A DNA stretch of 64,000 bases from Pseudocitrobacter sp913778145 (GTDB taxonomy: Bacteria > Pseudomonadota > Gammaproteobacteria > Enterobacterales > Enterobacteriaceae), in assembly GCA_035726825.1 (NCBI GenBank), contig JALNTX010000014.1, positions 1-64,000 of the forward strand, read 5' to 3'. The position numbers and the translations under genes were made by a program. Under the pieces are notes generated by a model, which saw nothing but the letters and a program-made list of their open reading frames with translations, searched no databases and was not told the DNA's origin. Of this stretch, positions 44,683 through 52,933 are shown one piece after another (within the stretch, counting starts at the first letter, position 1; each line of letters opens with the position of its first letter).

Positions 44683-46047
44683 TTACTTCCCAATACAAAA
44701 ACTCGAGAAAATCCGCCCCAGCAAATCATCGGAGGTAAATTCCCCGGTAATCTCGCTCAGGGCCTGCTGTGCGAGGCGCAGCTCTTCAGCCAGTAATTCA
44801 CCTGCCCATGCGCCTAATAGCTGCGCCTTGCCCTGCTGGAGGTGCTCTGCGGCCTGTTCCAGCGCCTGCAGGTGACGACGACGCGCCAGGAAACCGCCTT
44901 CCATATTGGTTTCAAAGCCCATGCTCTGTTTGAGATGGTTGCGCAGCACTTCCACGCCATCGCCGGTACGCGCGGAGAGACGGACCAGTGAGTGACCATT
45001 CACCTCGCTCAATCCCTGCGGTTCGCCGGTGATATCCGCTTTGTTACGCACCACGGTTATCGGCAGATTTGCCGGCAGACGGGCGATAAAATCAGGCCAG
45101 ATGGCTGCCGGGTCTACAGCGTCGGTGGTGGTGCCATCGACCATAAACAGCACGCGGTCGGCCTGTTCGATTTCCTGCCAGGCGCGCTCGATACCGATGC
45201 GCTCCACCTCATCACTGGCTTCACGCAGGCCCGCCGTATCGATGATATGCAGCGGCATGCCGTCGATATGAATATGTTCGCGCAGCACGTCGCGCGTGGT
45301 GCCTGCGATATCGGTAACGATGGCGGCTTCACGCCCCGCCAGCGCATTCAGCAGGCTCGATTTCCCGGCATTAGGGCGCCCGGCAATCACCACTTTCATC
45401 CCTTCACGCAGCAGGCTGCCCTGACGCGCTTCGGCACGCACGGCGTCGAGATCGGTCATCACATCATTCAGCTGCGCTTCGATTTTGCCGTCAGAGAGGA
45501 AATCAATTTCTTCATCCGGGAAGTCGATGGCCGCTTCCACGTAGATGCGCAGGTGAGTGAGTGCTTCCACTAAGTGATTCACACGGGCGGAAAACGCGCC
45601 CTGCAACGAGTTCAGCGCGGAACGCGCCGCTTGCTCTGAACTGGCGTCGATCAAATCGGCAATTGCTTCTGCTTGCGCCAAATCGAGCTTATCGTTGAGA
45701 AACGCGCGCTCAGAGAACTCGCCCGGTTTCGCGATGCGAACGCCCGGAAGAGTGAGAATACGCTTGAGCAGCAGATCCAGAATCACCGGGCCGCCGTGGC
45801 CTTGCAGCTCCAGCACGTCTTCGCCGGTAAAGGAGTTCGGGCCGGGGAACCACAGGGCGATACCTTGATCGAGGGCGGTACCGTCGACATCTTTGAACGG
45901 CAGATAGTCGGCGTAGCGAGGTTTAGGCAGTTTGCCCAGTACGGCTTCTGCCACCTCACGCGCTTTCAGGCCAGAGATGCGCAGAATACCCACACCACCG
46001 CGTCCCGGTGGGGTAGCCTGGGCGATGATCGTGTCGTTATGGCTCAT
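44683..46047 (-). CDS. mnmE: tRNA modification GTPase MnmE
   Basis: A 454-residue potassium-activated GTPase (TrmE), partner of MnmG in wobble-uridine modification. An N-terminal tetrahydrofolate-binding domain is followed by a helical domain into which the G domain is inserted (G1 GRPNAGKSSLLN, about 223-234; G3 DTAG; G4 NKAD). The protein ends in the conserved FCIGK with Cys451. Confidence 0.97.
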   Translation of the reverse strand: MSHNDTIIAQATPPGRGGVGILRISGLKAREVAEAVLGKLPKPRYADYLPFKDVDGTALDQGIALWFPGPNSFTGEDVLELQGHGGPVILDLLLKRILTLPGVRIAKPGEFSERAFLNDKLDLAQAEAIADLIDASSEQAARSALNSLQGAFSARVNHLVEALTHLRIYVEAAIDFPDEEIDFLSDGKIEAQLNDVMTDLDAVRAEARQGSLLREGMKVVIAGRPNAGKSSLLNALAGREAAIVTDIAGTTRDVLREHIHIDGMPLHIIDTAGLREASDEVERIGIERAWQEIEQADRVLFMVDGTTTDAVDPAAIWPDFIARLPANLPITVVRNKADITGEPQGLSEVNGHSLVRLSARTGDGVEVLRNHLKQSMGFETNMEGGFLARRRHLQALEQAAEHLQQGKAQLLGAWAGELLAEELRLAQQALSEITGEFTSDDLLGRIFSSFCIGK

Positions 46048-46112
46048 GATATGTCTCTTTCAGTACAAATAAAAAAGGCGGTCATAAGACCGCCCTTTCA
46101 TTTATTTCCGTT

Positions 46113-46145
46113 TGCCGGATAGCGGCTTCGCCTTATCCGGCCTAC
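46113..46145. repeat. REP element between mnmE and yidC
   Basis: TGCCGGATAGCGGCTTCG...CCTTATCCGGCCTAC, a single near-consensus REP. A small hairpin AAGGCGGTC...GACCGCC (46074-46094) precedes it. Confidence 0.85.
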
Positions 46146-46152
46146 AACCGAA

Positions 46153-47796
46153 TCAGGATTTTTTCTTCTCGCGGCTATGCAGGCCACGTTTTTCCAGACC
46201 ACGGTAAATCAGCTGCTGCTGAATAATGGTTACCAGGTTGCTGACGATATAGTACAGCACCAGACCAGACGGGAACCACAGGAAGAACACGGTGAAGATG
46301 ACCGGCATAAAGGTCATGATCTTCTGCTGCATCGGGTCGGTTACGGTGGTCGGCGACATCTTCTGAATGAAGAACATCGTTACGCCCATCAGAATCGGCA
46401 GGATGTAGTACGGGTCCTGTGCGGACAGGTCGTGGATCCAGAGTGCGAACGGCGCATGACGCAGTTCAACGGAGCCCATCAGCATGTAGTACAGCGCAAG
46501 GAAGATTGGCATCTGGATCAGCAGCGGGAAGCAGCCGCCCAGCGGGTTAACCTTCTCAGCTTTGTACAGGGCCATCATTTCCTGGCTCTGACGCTGTTTG
46601 TCATCGCCCAGACGCTCACGCATTGCCGCGATTTTCGGCTGCAGCATACGCATCTTCGCCATGGAGGTGTACTGCGCTTTAGTCAGCGGGTACATGATGC
46701 CACGAACGATAAAGGTGATAACGATGATGGAGAAGCCCCAGTTACCCAGGAAGCTGTGGATCCATTTCAGCAGTTTGAACAGCGGCTGAGAGATAAACCA
46801 CAACCAACCGTAATCAACGGTCAGATCCAGGTGCGGCGCGACGGCTGCCATTTTGTCCTGAATTTCCGGGCCAACCCACAGGGTGCTGCCCAGCGTACCG
46901 GTTTGACCCGGCTGAACCAGAACAGGCTGAGATTTGTAGCCGATCGCTGCAACGCCGTTACCGAGGTTAGCGGTATAGAAGTTGTTGGAGCCATCGTTAC
47001 GCGGAACCCACGCGGTCGCGAAATACTGTTGCAGCATCGCTACCCAACCGCCTTTAGAGCTGACGTTCAGGTTTTCGTTATCGGCGATTTTGTCGAATTT
47101 GTATTTTTCATACTTCGCGTCAGGCGTGGAGTATGCTGCGCCGCGGAAGGTGTGCAGCGCAAAGTTGCTGCTGCCGGTATCGCGGTGAGAGGGCAGATTG
47201 ATGGACTGCTTAAGCTGACCAAAGGTGGACAACTCTAACGGTTTCTCGCTGCTGTTCTGCACGCTGTAGCCCACGTTCACCGCATATTCGCCCTTTTTCA
47301 GGGTGAAGGTTTTGGTGAAGGTGTTGCCCGCTTTATCGGTATAAGTCATCGGGATAACCAGTTCGTTCTGACCATCGGCCATTACAAAGGTATCGCTGGT
47401 GACGTTATACAGCGGACGATCGCCATTTGCCGGGTTATCCGGGCCATCACGACCGGTCAGGCCGCTTTGTGCCTGATAGATAAACTGCGGCGTCGTTTCC
47501 AGTAACTGGAACGGCTCAGAAGATTTGAGTTCTTTCGGGTAAGCCAACAGGAGTGCCTGCTCAACATCACCACCACGGGTGTTGATGGTCAGCTCGAGCA
47601 CATCGGTTTTCACCGTAATCAGTTTCCCCTGGCCACTGGCCGGTACGCCCTGGTCGGCGGCGCTACCCGCTGCGGTGGTCGTAGTCTGCGTGGTCTGCTG
47701 CTGAGGTTGAGGATTGTTATCCTGTTCCCAAGCCTGCCAGATCATGAAAGACACGAACAACAAAGCGATGATGAGAAGATTGCGTTGCGAATCCAT
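46153..47796 (-). CDS. yidC: Membrane protein insertase YidC
   Basis: A 547-residue Oxa1/Alb3-family insertase. An N-terminal signal-anchor helix (about 6-23) is followed by the large periplasmic P1 domain (about 60-335) and five C-terminal helices with the hydrophilic-groove Arg in FIVRGIMYPLTKAQY. The basic tail ends EKRGLHSREKKKS. It works with SecYEG or alone to insert proteins including AtpE, also encoded here. Confidence 0.97.
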   Translation of the reverse strand: MDSQRNLLIIALLFVSFMIWQAWEQDNNPQPQQQTTQTTTTAAGSAADQGVPASGQGKLITVKTDVLELTINTRGGDVEQALLLAYPKELKSSEPFQLLETTPQFIYQAQSGLTGRDGPDNPANGDRPLYNVTSDTFVMADGQNELVIPMTYTDKAGNTFTKTFTLKKGEYAVNVGYSVQNSSEKPLELSTFGQLKQSINLPSHRDTGSSNFALHTFRGAAYSTPDAKYEKYKFDKIADNENLNVSSKGGWVAMLQQYFATAWVPRNDGSNNFYTANLGNGVAAIGYKSQPVLVQPGQTGTLGSTLWVGPEIQDKMAAVAPHLDLTVDYGWLWFISQPLFKLLKWIHSFLGNWGFSIIVITFIVRGIMYPLTKAQYTSMAKMRMLQPKIAAMRERLGDDKQRQSQEMMALYKAEKVNPLGGCFPLLIQMPIFLALYYMLMGSVELRHAPFALWIHDLSAQDPYYILPILMGVTMFFIQKMSPTTVTDPMQQKIMTFMPVIFTVFFLWFPSGLVLYYIVSNLVTIIQQQLIYRGLEKRGLHSREKKKS

Positions 47797-47798
47797 CG

Positions 47799-48056
47799 TT
47801 AGTGTTCTCTGGTATTAAAAGGTCCGGGGGGGACGGGGTCGTCTCCACCTGGGTGTAAAGGGTGGCATTTTAATACGCGTTTCACTGTCAACCAACTGCC
47901 TTTTAACACTCCAAACCTGCGCAATGCCTCAATTCCGTATTGTGAACAGGTAGGAGTGAAACGGCAATGCGGCCCGAGTAGCGGACTAATCAGGCGTTGA
48001 TAGACCCGAATGAGGGCTATCAGGAGCCGTGAGCCAGGCGACAATGGCGGCGCCAT
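47799..48056 (-). CDS. yidD: Membrane protein insertion efficiency factor YidD
   Basis: An 85-residue small basic protein of the YidD (haemolytic DUF37) family. LIRVYQRLISPLLGPHCRFTPTCSQYG-type sequence (about 15-41) contains the family's conserved Cys pair, with a third Cys in KCHPLHPGG. It lies 2 bases before yidC and overlaps rnpA by 37 bases. Confidence 0.95.
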   Translation of the reverse strand: MAPPLSPGSRLLIALIRVYQRLISPLLGPHCRFTPTCSQYGIEALRRFGVLKGSWLTVKRVLKCHPLHPGGDDPVPPGPFNTREH

Positions 48057-48379
48057 AATTTTTCCAACGCTTCCGAAAGAGCACGGTTATCGAGGTCTGC
48101 AACCCCCTTCTTCGCCACCACCACGAAATCCATCGACGGGAGTTCATGTTGACGTAAACGGAAGCTTTCACGCGTCAGACGTTTAATCCGATTGCGTTCA
48201 TGCGCGCGTTTAACATTTTTCTTGGCGACTGTAAGACCGATACGGGGATGCCCCAGCGAATTTTGGCGGCCGAGGATGGTGATTTGCGGCGTGCCAGCCC
48301 GTTGTGGCTGCTGGAAGACGAATGTGAAATGAGTGGGAGTTAACAAACGTAACTCCCTGGGAAATGCTAGCTTAACCAC
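48020..48379 (-). CDS. rnpA: Ribonuclease P protein component
   Basis: A 119-residue basic protein subunit of RNase P, which binds the M1 RNA and the tRNA 5' leader. The RNR signature HERNRIKRLTRESFR (about 60-74) is present. It is downstream of rpmH in the conserved rpmH-rnpA-yidD-yidC cluster. Confidence 0.96.
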   Translation of the reverse strand: MVKLAFPRELRLLTPTHFTFVFQQPQRAGTPQITILGRQNSLGHPRIGLTVAKKNVKRAHERNRIKRLTRESFRLRQHELPSMDFVVVAKKGVADLDNRALSEALEKLWRRHCRLAHGS

Positions 48380-48395
48380 TCAGGGGTTAGCTTTA

Positions 48396-48548
<153 letters not shown>

Positions 48549-48638
48549 CTAAACTTGAATAAATTCAATGGCTTTATTGGATATCCGCCCGAAAATCGAA
48601 CGATGGACACCGAAGCCATGGGTGATTAAAGAGGCCGG

Positions 48639-48667
48639 ATTGTAATAATTGTACACTCCGGAGTCAA
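48639..48667 (-). promoter_or_regulatory. rpmH promoter
   Basis: On the minus strand -35 TTGACT (48662-48667) and -10 TACAAT (48639-48644) are exactly 17 bases apart, about 100 bases before the rpmH ATG. Confidence 0.75.
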
Positions 48668-48936
48668 TTCTCTTTCCTTATTTACCGCGCAATTTACCAC
48701 GTTTTTTTGTAGCGATTAGCACGGAAAATGAGCAACATCTGACGCCTGTTGGCACGTAGCATGCGCTGGGTCGGGGATTATACGGCCTGACCATTAAAGC
48801 GCAAGGATCATCCAGGATCTTTGTTAGATCATTTAAGCAAAAATTTGTCGTTACTCATTAATTTTTCCAATATGCGGCGTAAATCGTCTCTTCTTCTCTT
48901 GCGGATCGTTTACACTTAGCCGGTCTCGATCCTTCC

Positions 48937-48945
48937 TGTGGATAA
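48937..48945 (-). promoter_or_regulatory. DnaA box in the dnaA control region
   Basis: TTATCCACA on the minus strand, a perfect DnaA box; in E. coli a box in the corresponding place mediates DnaA autorepression. Confidence 0.8.
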
Positions 48946-49101
48946 ATCGGGAAGAATCTGTGAGAAACAGAAGATCTCTGGCTCAGTTTAGGCTATGATC
49001 CGCGGTCCTGATCGGATCCACGGATCCTGAACCGGGAAAACACACTGAACGCTTCCGGTGTTTCTGGTTGCGGTACTGCCCACGGGCAGCCCGAGGTGTT
49101 T

Positions 49102-49110
49102 TGTGGAAAA
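49102..49110 (-). promoter_or_regulatory. DnaA-like box near dnaA
   Basis: TTTTCCACA on the minus strand, the same variant as in the mioC promoter. Confidence 0.5.
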
Positions 49111-49188
49111 CCGCAAAGAGCGGTTCGCACGTCACCCTTGTGCATTGGGTCTTTTCGACGTGTGCCAATAATCACGAACTTTTTAATC

Positions 49189-49197
49189 TTATACACA
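49189..49197 (+). promoter_or_regulatory. DnaA-like box near dnaA
   Basis: TTATACACA on the plus strand, the R2 variant, 133 bases before the dnaA start. Confidence 0.55.
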
Positions 49198-49329
49198 GCA
49201 CTATTCAGGCTGCATCTGCGGCTACTGAGTGAGTCCCCGACAGTTTATGTCAGGCAGGTTCATCAACAGCACCCTGACAGGGTCGCCTGAACGATGATGT
49301 GTATCGACTTTTTTCGAGTGGAGTCCGCC

Positions 49330-50727
49330 GTGTCACTTTCGCTTTGGCAGCAGTGTCTTGCCCGATTGCAGGATGAGTTACCAGCCACAGAATTCAGCAT
49401 GTGGATCCGCCCGTTGCAGGCGGAACTGAGCGATAACACGCTGGCCCTGTACGCGCCAAATCGTTTTGTGCTTGATTGGGTAAGAGACAAATACCTGAAC
49501 AATATCAACGGGCTGCTGAATGATTTCTGCGGTTCTGACGCCCCACAGCTGCGCTTTGAAGTGGGTACCAAACCGGTTACCCATACGCTCAAAGAGACGG
49601 CAAACGTCGCGATCCCAGCACAGGCCGCGCAGGTGCATACGCCACGCGCTGTGCCCGCGCCGCGTCAGGGGTGGGATAACGTTCCGGCCCCGGCAGAGCC
49701 TTCTTATCGTTCCAACGTTAACGTAAAACACACCTTCGATAACTTCGTTGAAGGTAAGTCGAACCAGCTGGCGCGCGCGGCGGCGCGTCAGGTGGCGGAC
49801 AACCCTGGCGGCGCGTATAACCCGCTGTTTTTATACGGCGGAACGGGCCTCGGTAAAACGCACTTATTACATGCAGTCGGTAACGGTATCATCGCACGTA
49901 AACCGAATGCTAAAGTGGTGTACATGCACTCCGAGCGTTTTGTGCAGGACATGGTAAAAGCCCTGCAAAACAACGCCATCGAGGAGTTCAAACGCTACTA
50001 TCGCTCCGTCGATGCCCTGCTTATCGATGACATCCAGTTCTTTGCCAATAAAGAACGATCCCAGGAAGAGTTTTTCCACACCTTTAACGCTTTGCTGGAA
50101 GGTAATCAGCAGATCATCCTCACATCGGATCGCTATCCAAAAGAGATCAACGGCGTGGAAGATCGTCTGAAATCCCGCTTCGGCTGGGGCCTGACGGTGG
50201 CGATTGAGCCGCCGGAACTGGAAACCCGCGTTGCCATTCTGATGAAAAAAGCCGACGAGAACGACATTCGTCTGCCGGGTGAGGTGGCGTTCTTTATTGC
50301 CAAGCGTCTACGCTCTAACGTGCGTGAGCTGGAAGGGGCACTGAATCGCGTGATTGCCAACGCCAACTTTACGGGCCGGGCTATCACTATCGACTTCGTT
50401 CGCGAAGCGCTGCGCGATTTACTCGCGTTGCAGGAAAAACTGGTCACTATCGACAATATTCAGAAGACAGTGGCCGAGTACTACAAGATTAAAGTGGCGG
50501 ATCTGCTCTCCAAACGGCGTTCCCGTTCGGTGGCGCGTCCGCGTCAAATGGCGATGGCGCTGGCTAAAGAGCTGACCAACCACAGTCTGCCAGAAATTGG
50601 CGACGCATTTGGTGGTCGTGACCATACTACCGTGCTTCATGCCTGCCGCAAGATTGAGCAGCTGCGTGAAGAGAGCCACGATATCAAAGAAGATTTTTCA
50701 AATTTAATCAGAACATTATCGTCGTGA
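49330..50727 (+). CDS. dnaA: Chromosomal replication initiator DnaA
   Basis: A 465-residue initiator. Domain I (about 1-86) is followed by a variable linker, the AAA+ domain with Walker A GGTGLGKTH and Walker B LLIDDIQFF, and the C-terminal DNA-binding domain with the DnaA signature GGRDHTTVLHACRKI. The start is GTG at 49330 after GGAG, giving MSLSLWQQCLARLQDELPA-type sequence as in E. coli. An ATG 12 codons upstream is rejected. The linker differs from E. coli by a few residues. Confidence 0.97.
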   Translation: MSLSLWQQCLARLQDELPATEFSMWIRPLQAELSDNTLALYAPNRFVLDWVRDKYLNNINGLLNDFCGSDAPQLRFEVGTKPVTHTLKETANVAIPAQAAQVHTPRAVPAPRQGWDNVPAPAEPSYRSNVNVKHTFDNFVEGKSNQLARAAARQVADNPGGAYNPLFLYGGTGLGKTHLLHAVGNGIIARKPNAKVVYMHSERFVQDMVKALQNNAIEEFKRYYRSVDALLIDDIQFFANKERSQEEFFHTFNALLEGNQQIILTSDRYPKEINGVEDRLKSRFGWGLTVAIEPPELETRVAILMKKADENDIRLPGEVAFFIAKRLRSNVRELEGALNRVIANANFTGRAITIDFVREALRDLLALQEKLVTIDNIQKTVAEYYKIKVADLLSKRRSRSVARPRQMAMALAKELTNHSLPEIGDAFGGRDHTTVLHACRKIEQLREESHDIKEDFSNLIRTLSS

Positions 50728-50731
50728 CGCT

Positions 50732-51832
50732 ATGAAATTTACCGTAGAACGTGAACATTTATTAAAACCGTTACAACAGGTGAGTGGCCCGTTAGGTGGC
50801 CGCCCGACGCTGCCTATTCTCGGAAACCTGTTGTTGCAGGTGGCTGACGGTACGCTGTCATTGACCGGTACCGATTTAGAAATGGAGATGGTCGCTCGCG
50901 TGGCGCTGGTACAGGCGCACGAACCCGGCGCAACCACCGTCCCGGCGCGTAAATTCTTCGATATCTGCCGTGGTCTGCCGGAAGGCGCCGAGATCGCCGT
51001 GCAGCTGGAAGGTGACCGTATGCTGGTCCGTTCTGGCCGTAGCCGCTTCTCGCTCTCCACGCTGCCTGCCGCAGACTTCCCGAATCTGGACGACTGGCAG
51101 AGCGAGGTGGAATTCACCCTGCCGCAGGCGACCATGAAGCGTCTCATTGAAGCGACCCAGTTCTCGATGGCGCATCAGGACGTTCGCTATTACTTAAACG
51201 GCATGCTGTTCGAAACCGAAGGTGAAGAGCTGCGTACCGTAGCGACCGATGGCCACCGTCTGGCGGTGTGCTCCATGCCGGTCGGCGAATCGCTGCCGAA
51301 CCATTCGGTGATCGTGCCGCGTAAAGGCGTGATTGAACTGATGCGTATGCTCGACGGCGGTGATAACCCGCTGCGCGTACAAATTGGCAGCAACAACATT
51401 CGCGCGCACGTCGGCGATTTTATCTTCACTTCGAAGCTGGTTGATGGCCGTTTCCCGGATTATCGCCGCGTATTGCCGAAGAACCCGGATAAACATCTCG
51501 ATGCAGGCTGCGATATTCTCAAGCAGGCGTTTGCGCGTGCGGCCATTCTTTCCAACGAAAAATTCCGCGGCGTGCGTCTGTTTGTCAGCGAAAACCAGCT
51601 GAAAATCACCGCCAACAACCCGGAACAGGAAGAAGCGGAAGAGATTCTGGACGTCAACTATTCCGGCACCGAGATGGAAATTGGCTTTAACGTCAGTTAC
51701 GTGCTCGACGTGCTGAATGCGCTGAAATGTGAAAACGTACGTATTTTGCTGACGGACTCCGTTTCCAGCGTTCAGATTGAAGATGCCGCATCACAGTCGG
51801 CTGCCTATGTTGTCATGCCAATGAGACTGTAA
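50732..51832 (+). CDS. dnaN: DNA polymerase III beta sliding clamp
   Basis: A 366-residue clamp built of three similar domains. It begins MKFTVEREHLLKPLQQVSG and ends in the conserved VVMPMRL that lines the protein-binding pocket. It is 4 bases after dnaA and overlaps recF by 1 base (TAATG). Confidence 0.98.
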   Translation: MKFTVEREHLLKPLQQVSGPLGGRPTLPILGNLLLQVADGTLSLTGTDLEMEMVARVALVQAHEPGATTVPARKFFDICRGLPEGAEIAVQLEGDRMLVRSGRSRFSLSTLPAADFPNLDDWQSEVEFTLPQATMKRLIEATQFSMAHQDVRYYLNGMLFETEGEELRTVATDGHRLAVCSMPVGESLPNHSVIVPRKGVIELMRMLDGGDNPLRVQIGSNNIRAHVGDFIFTSKLVDGRFPDYRRVLPKNPDKHLDAGCDILKQAFARAAILSNEKFRGVRLFVSENQLKITANNPEQEEAEEILDVNYSGTEMEIGFNVSYVLDVLNALKCENVRILLTDSVSSVQIEDAASQSAAYVVMPMRL

Positions 51833-52905
51833 TGTCGCTCACCCGCTTGTTGATCCGCGACTTTCGCAATATCGAAAGCGCGGATCTCGCCTTATCTCCC
51901 GGCTTTAACTTCCTGGTTGGCGCAAACGGCAGTGGCAAAACCAGCGTGCTGGAAGCCATCTATACGCTCGGCCATGGCCGGGCGTTTCGCAGTTTGCAGA
52001 TTGGCCGCGTGATTCGCCATGAGCAGGACGCATTCGTGCTGCACGGGCGTTTGCAGGGCGAAGAGCGCGAAACCACTATTGGTCTCACCAAAGATAAGCT
52101 GGGCGACAGCAAAGTACGCATCGACGGTACCGACGGCCACAAAGTTGCCGAACTGGCACTGCTGATGCCGATGCAGCTCATCACGCCCGAGGGGTTTACT
52201 TTACTCAACGGCGGCCCCAAATACAGAAGAGCATTCCTTGACTGGGGATGCTTCCACAACGAAGCCGGGTTCTTTACAGCCTGGAGCAACCTCAAGCGCC
52301 TGCTGAAGCAGCGCAACGCCGCGCTACGCCAGGTCAGCCGCTATGAACAGCTGCGCCCCTGGGATAAAGAATTGATTCCCCTGGCGGAACAAATCAGCCG
52401 CTGGCGTGCCGAATACAGCACCGGTATCGCCGAGGATATGGCGGATACCTGCAAACAGTTTTTACCGGAGTTCTCCCTCACCTTCTCATTCCAGCGCGGC
52501 TGGGAAAAAGAGACGGATTATGCCGAGGTGCTGGAGCGGAACTTCGAGCGTGACAGAATGCTGACCTACACCGCGCACGGCCCGCATAAAGCGGACTTTC
52601 GCATACGCGCCGACGGCGCGCCGGTGGAAGACACCCTGTCGCGCGGGCAGCTTAAGCTGCTGATGTGCGCACTGCGCCTGGCACAGGGCGAGTTCCTGAC
52701 CCGTGAAAGCGGGCGGCGCTGCCTGTACCTGATAGATGATTTTGCCTCTGAACTTGATGATGCGCGTCGCGGGCTGCTGGCCAGCCGCTTAAAAGCCACG
52801 CAGTCACAGGTTTTTGTCAGTGCGATCAGCGCTGAACACGTTCTGGACATGTCGGATGAAAATTCGAAGATGTTTACCGTGGAAAAGGGTAAAATAACGG
52901 ATTAA
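51832..52905 (+). CDS. recF: DNA replication and repair protein RecF
   Basis: A 357-residue SMC-like ATPase that loads RecA at gaps with RecO and RecR. Walker A is GANGSGKT (30-37), the ABC-type signature is DTLSRGQLK, and Walker B is LYLIDDFASELD. It is coupled to dnaN. Confidence 0.97.
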   Translation: MSLTRLLIRDFRNIESADLALSPGFNFLVGANGSGKTSVLEAIYTLGHGRAFRSLQIGRVIRHEQDAFVLHGRLQGEERETTIGLTKDKLGDSKVRIDGTDGHKVAELALLMPMQLITPEGFTLLNGGPKYRRAFLDWGCFHNEAGFFTAWSNLKRLLKQRNAALRQVSRYEQLRPWDKELIPLAEQISRWRAEYSTGIAEDMADTCKQFLPEFSLTFSFQRGWEKETDYAEVLERNFERDRMLTYTAHGPHKADFRIRADGAPVEDTLSRGQLKLLMCALRLAQGEFLTRESGRRCLYLIDDFASELDDARRGLLASRLKATQSQVFVSAISAEHVLDMSDENSKMFTVEKGKITD

Positions 52906-52933
52906 CCCAAGTTTAAATGAGCGAGAAACGTTG

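Larger units (their letters stand above)
48668..49329. promoter_or_regulatory. Divergent rpmH/dnaA control region
   Basis: There is no coding sequence on either strand. The part 48900-49010 is clearly the E. coli rpmH-dnaA spacer, with a DnaA box and several GATC sites. A -10-like TATGAT (48994-48999) faces dnaA. The rest has two further DnaA-like boxes. GATC clustering suggests Dam/SeqA control of dnaA, as in E. coli. Confidence 0.7.
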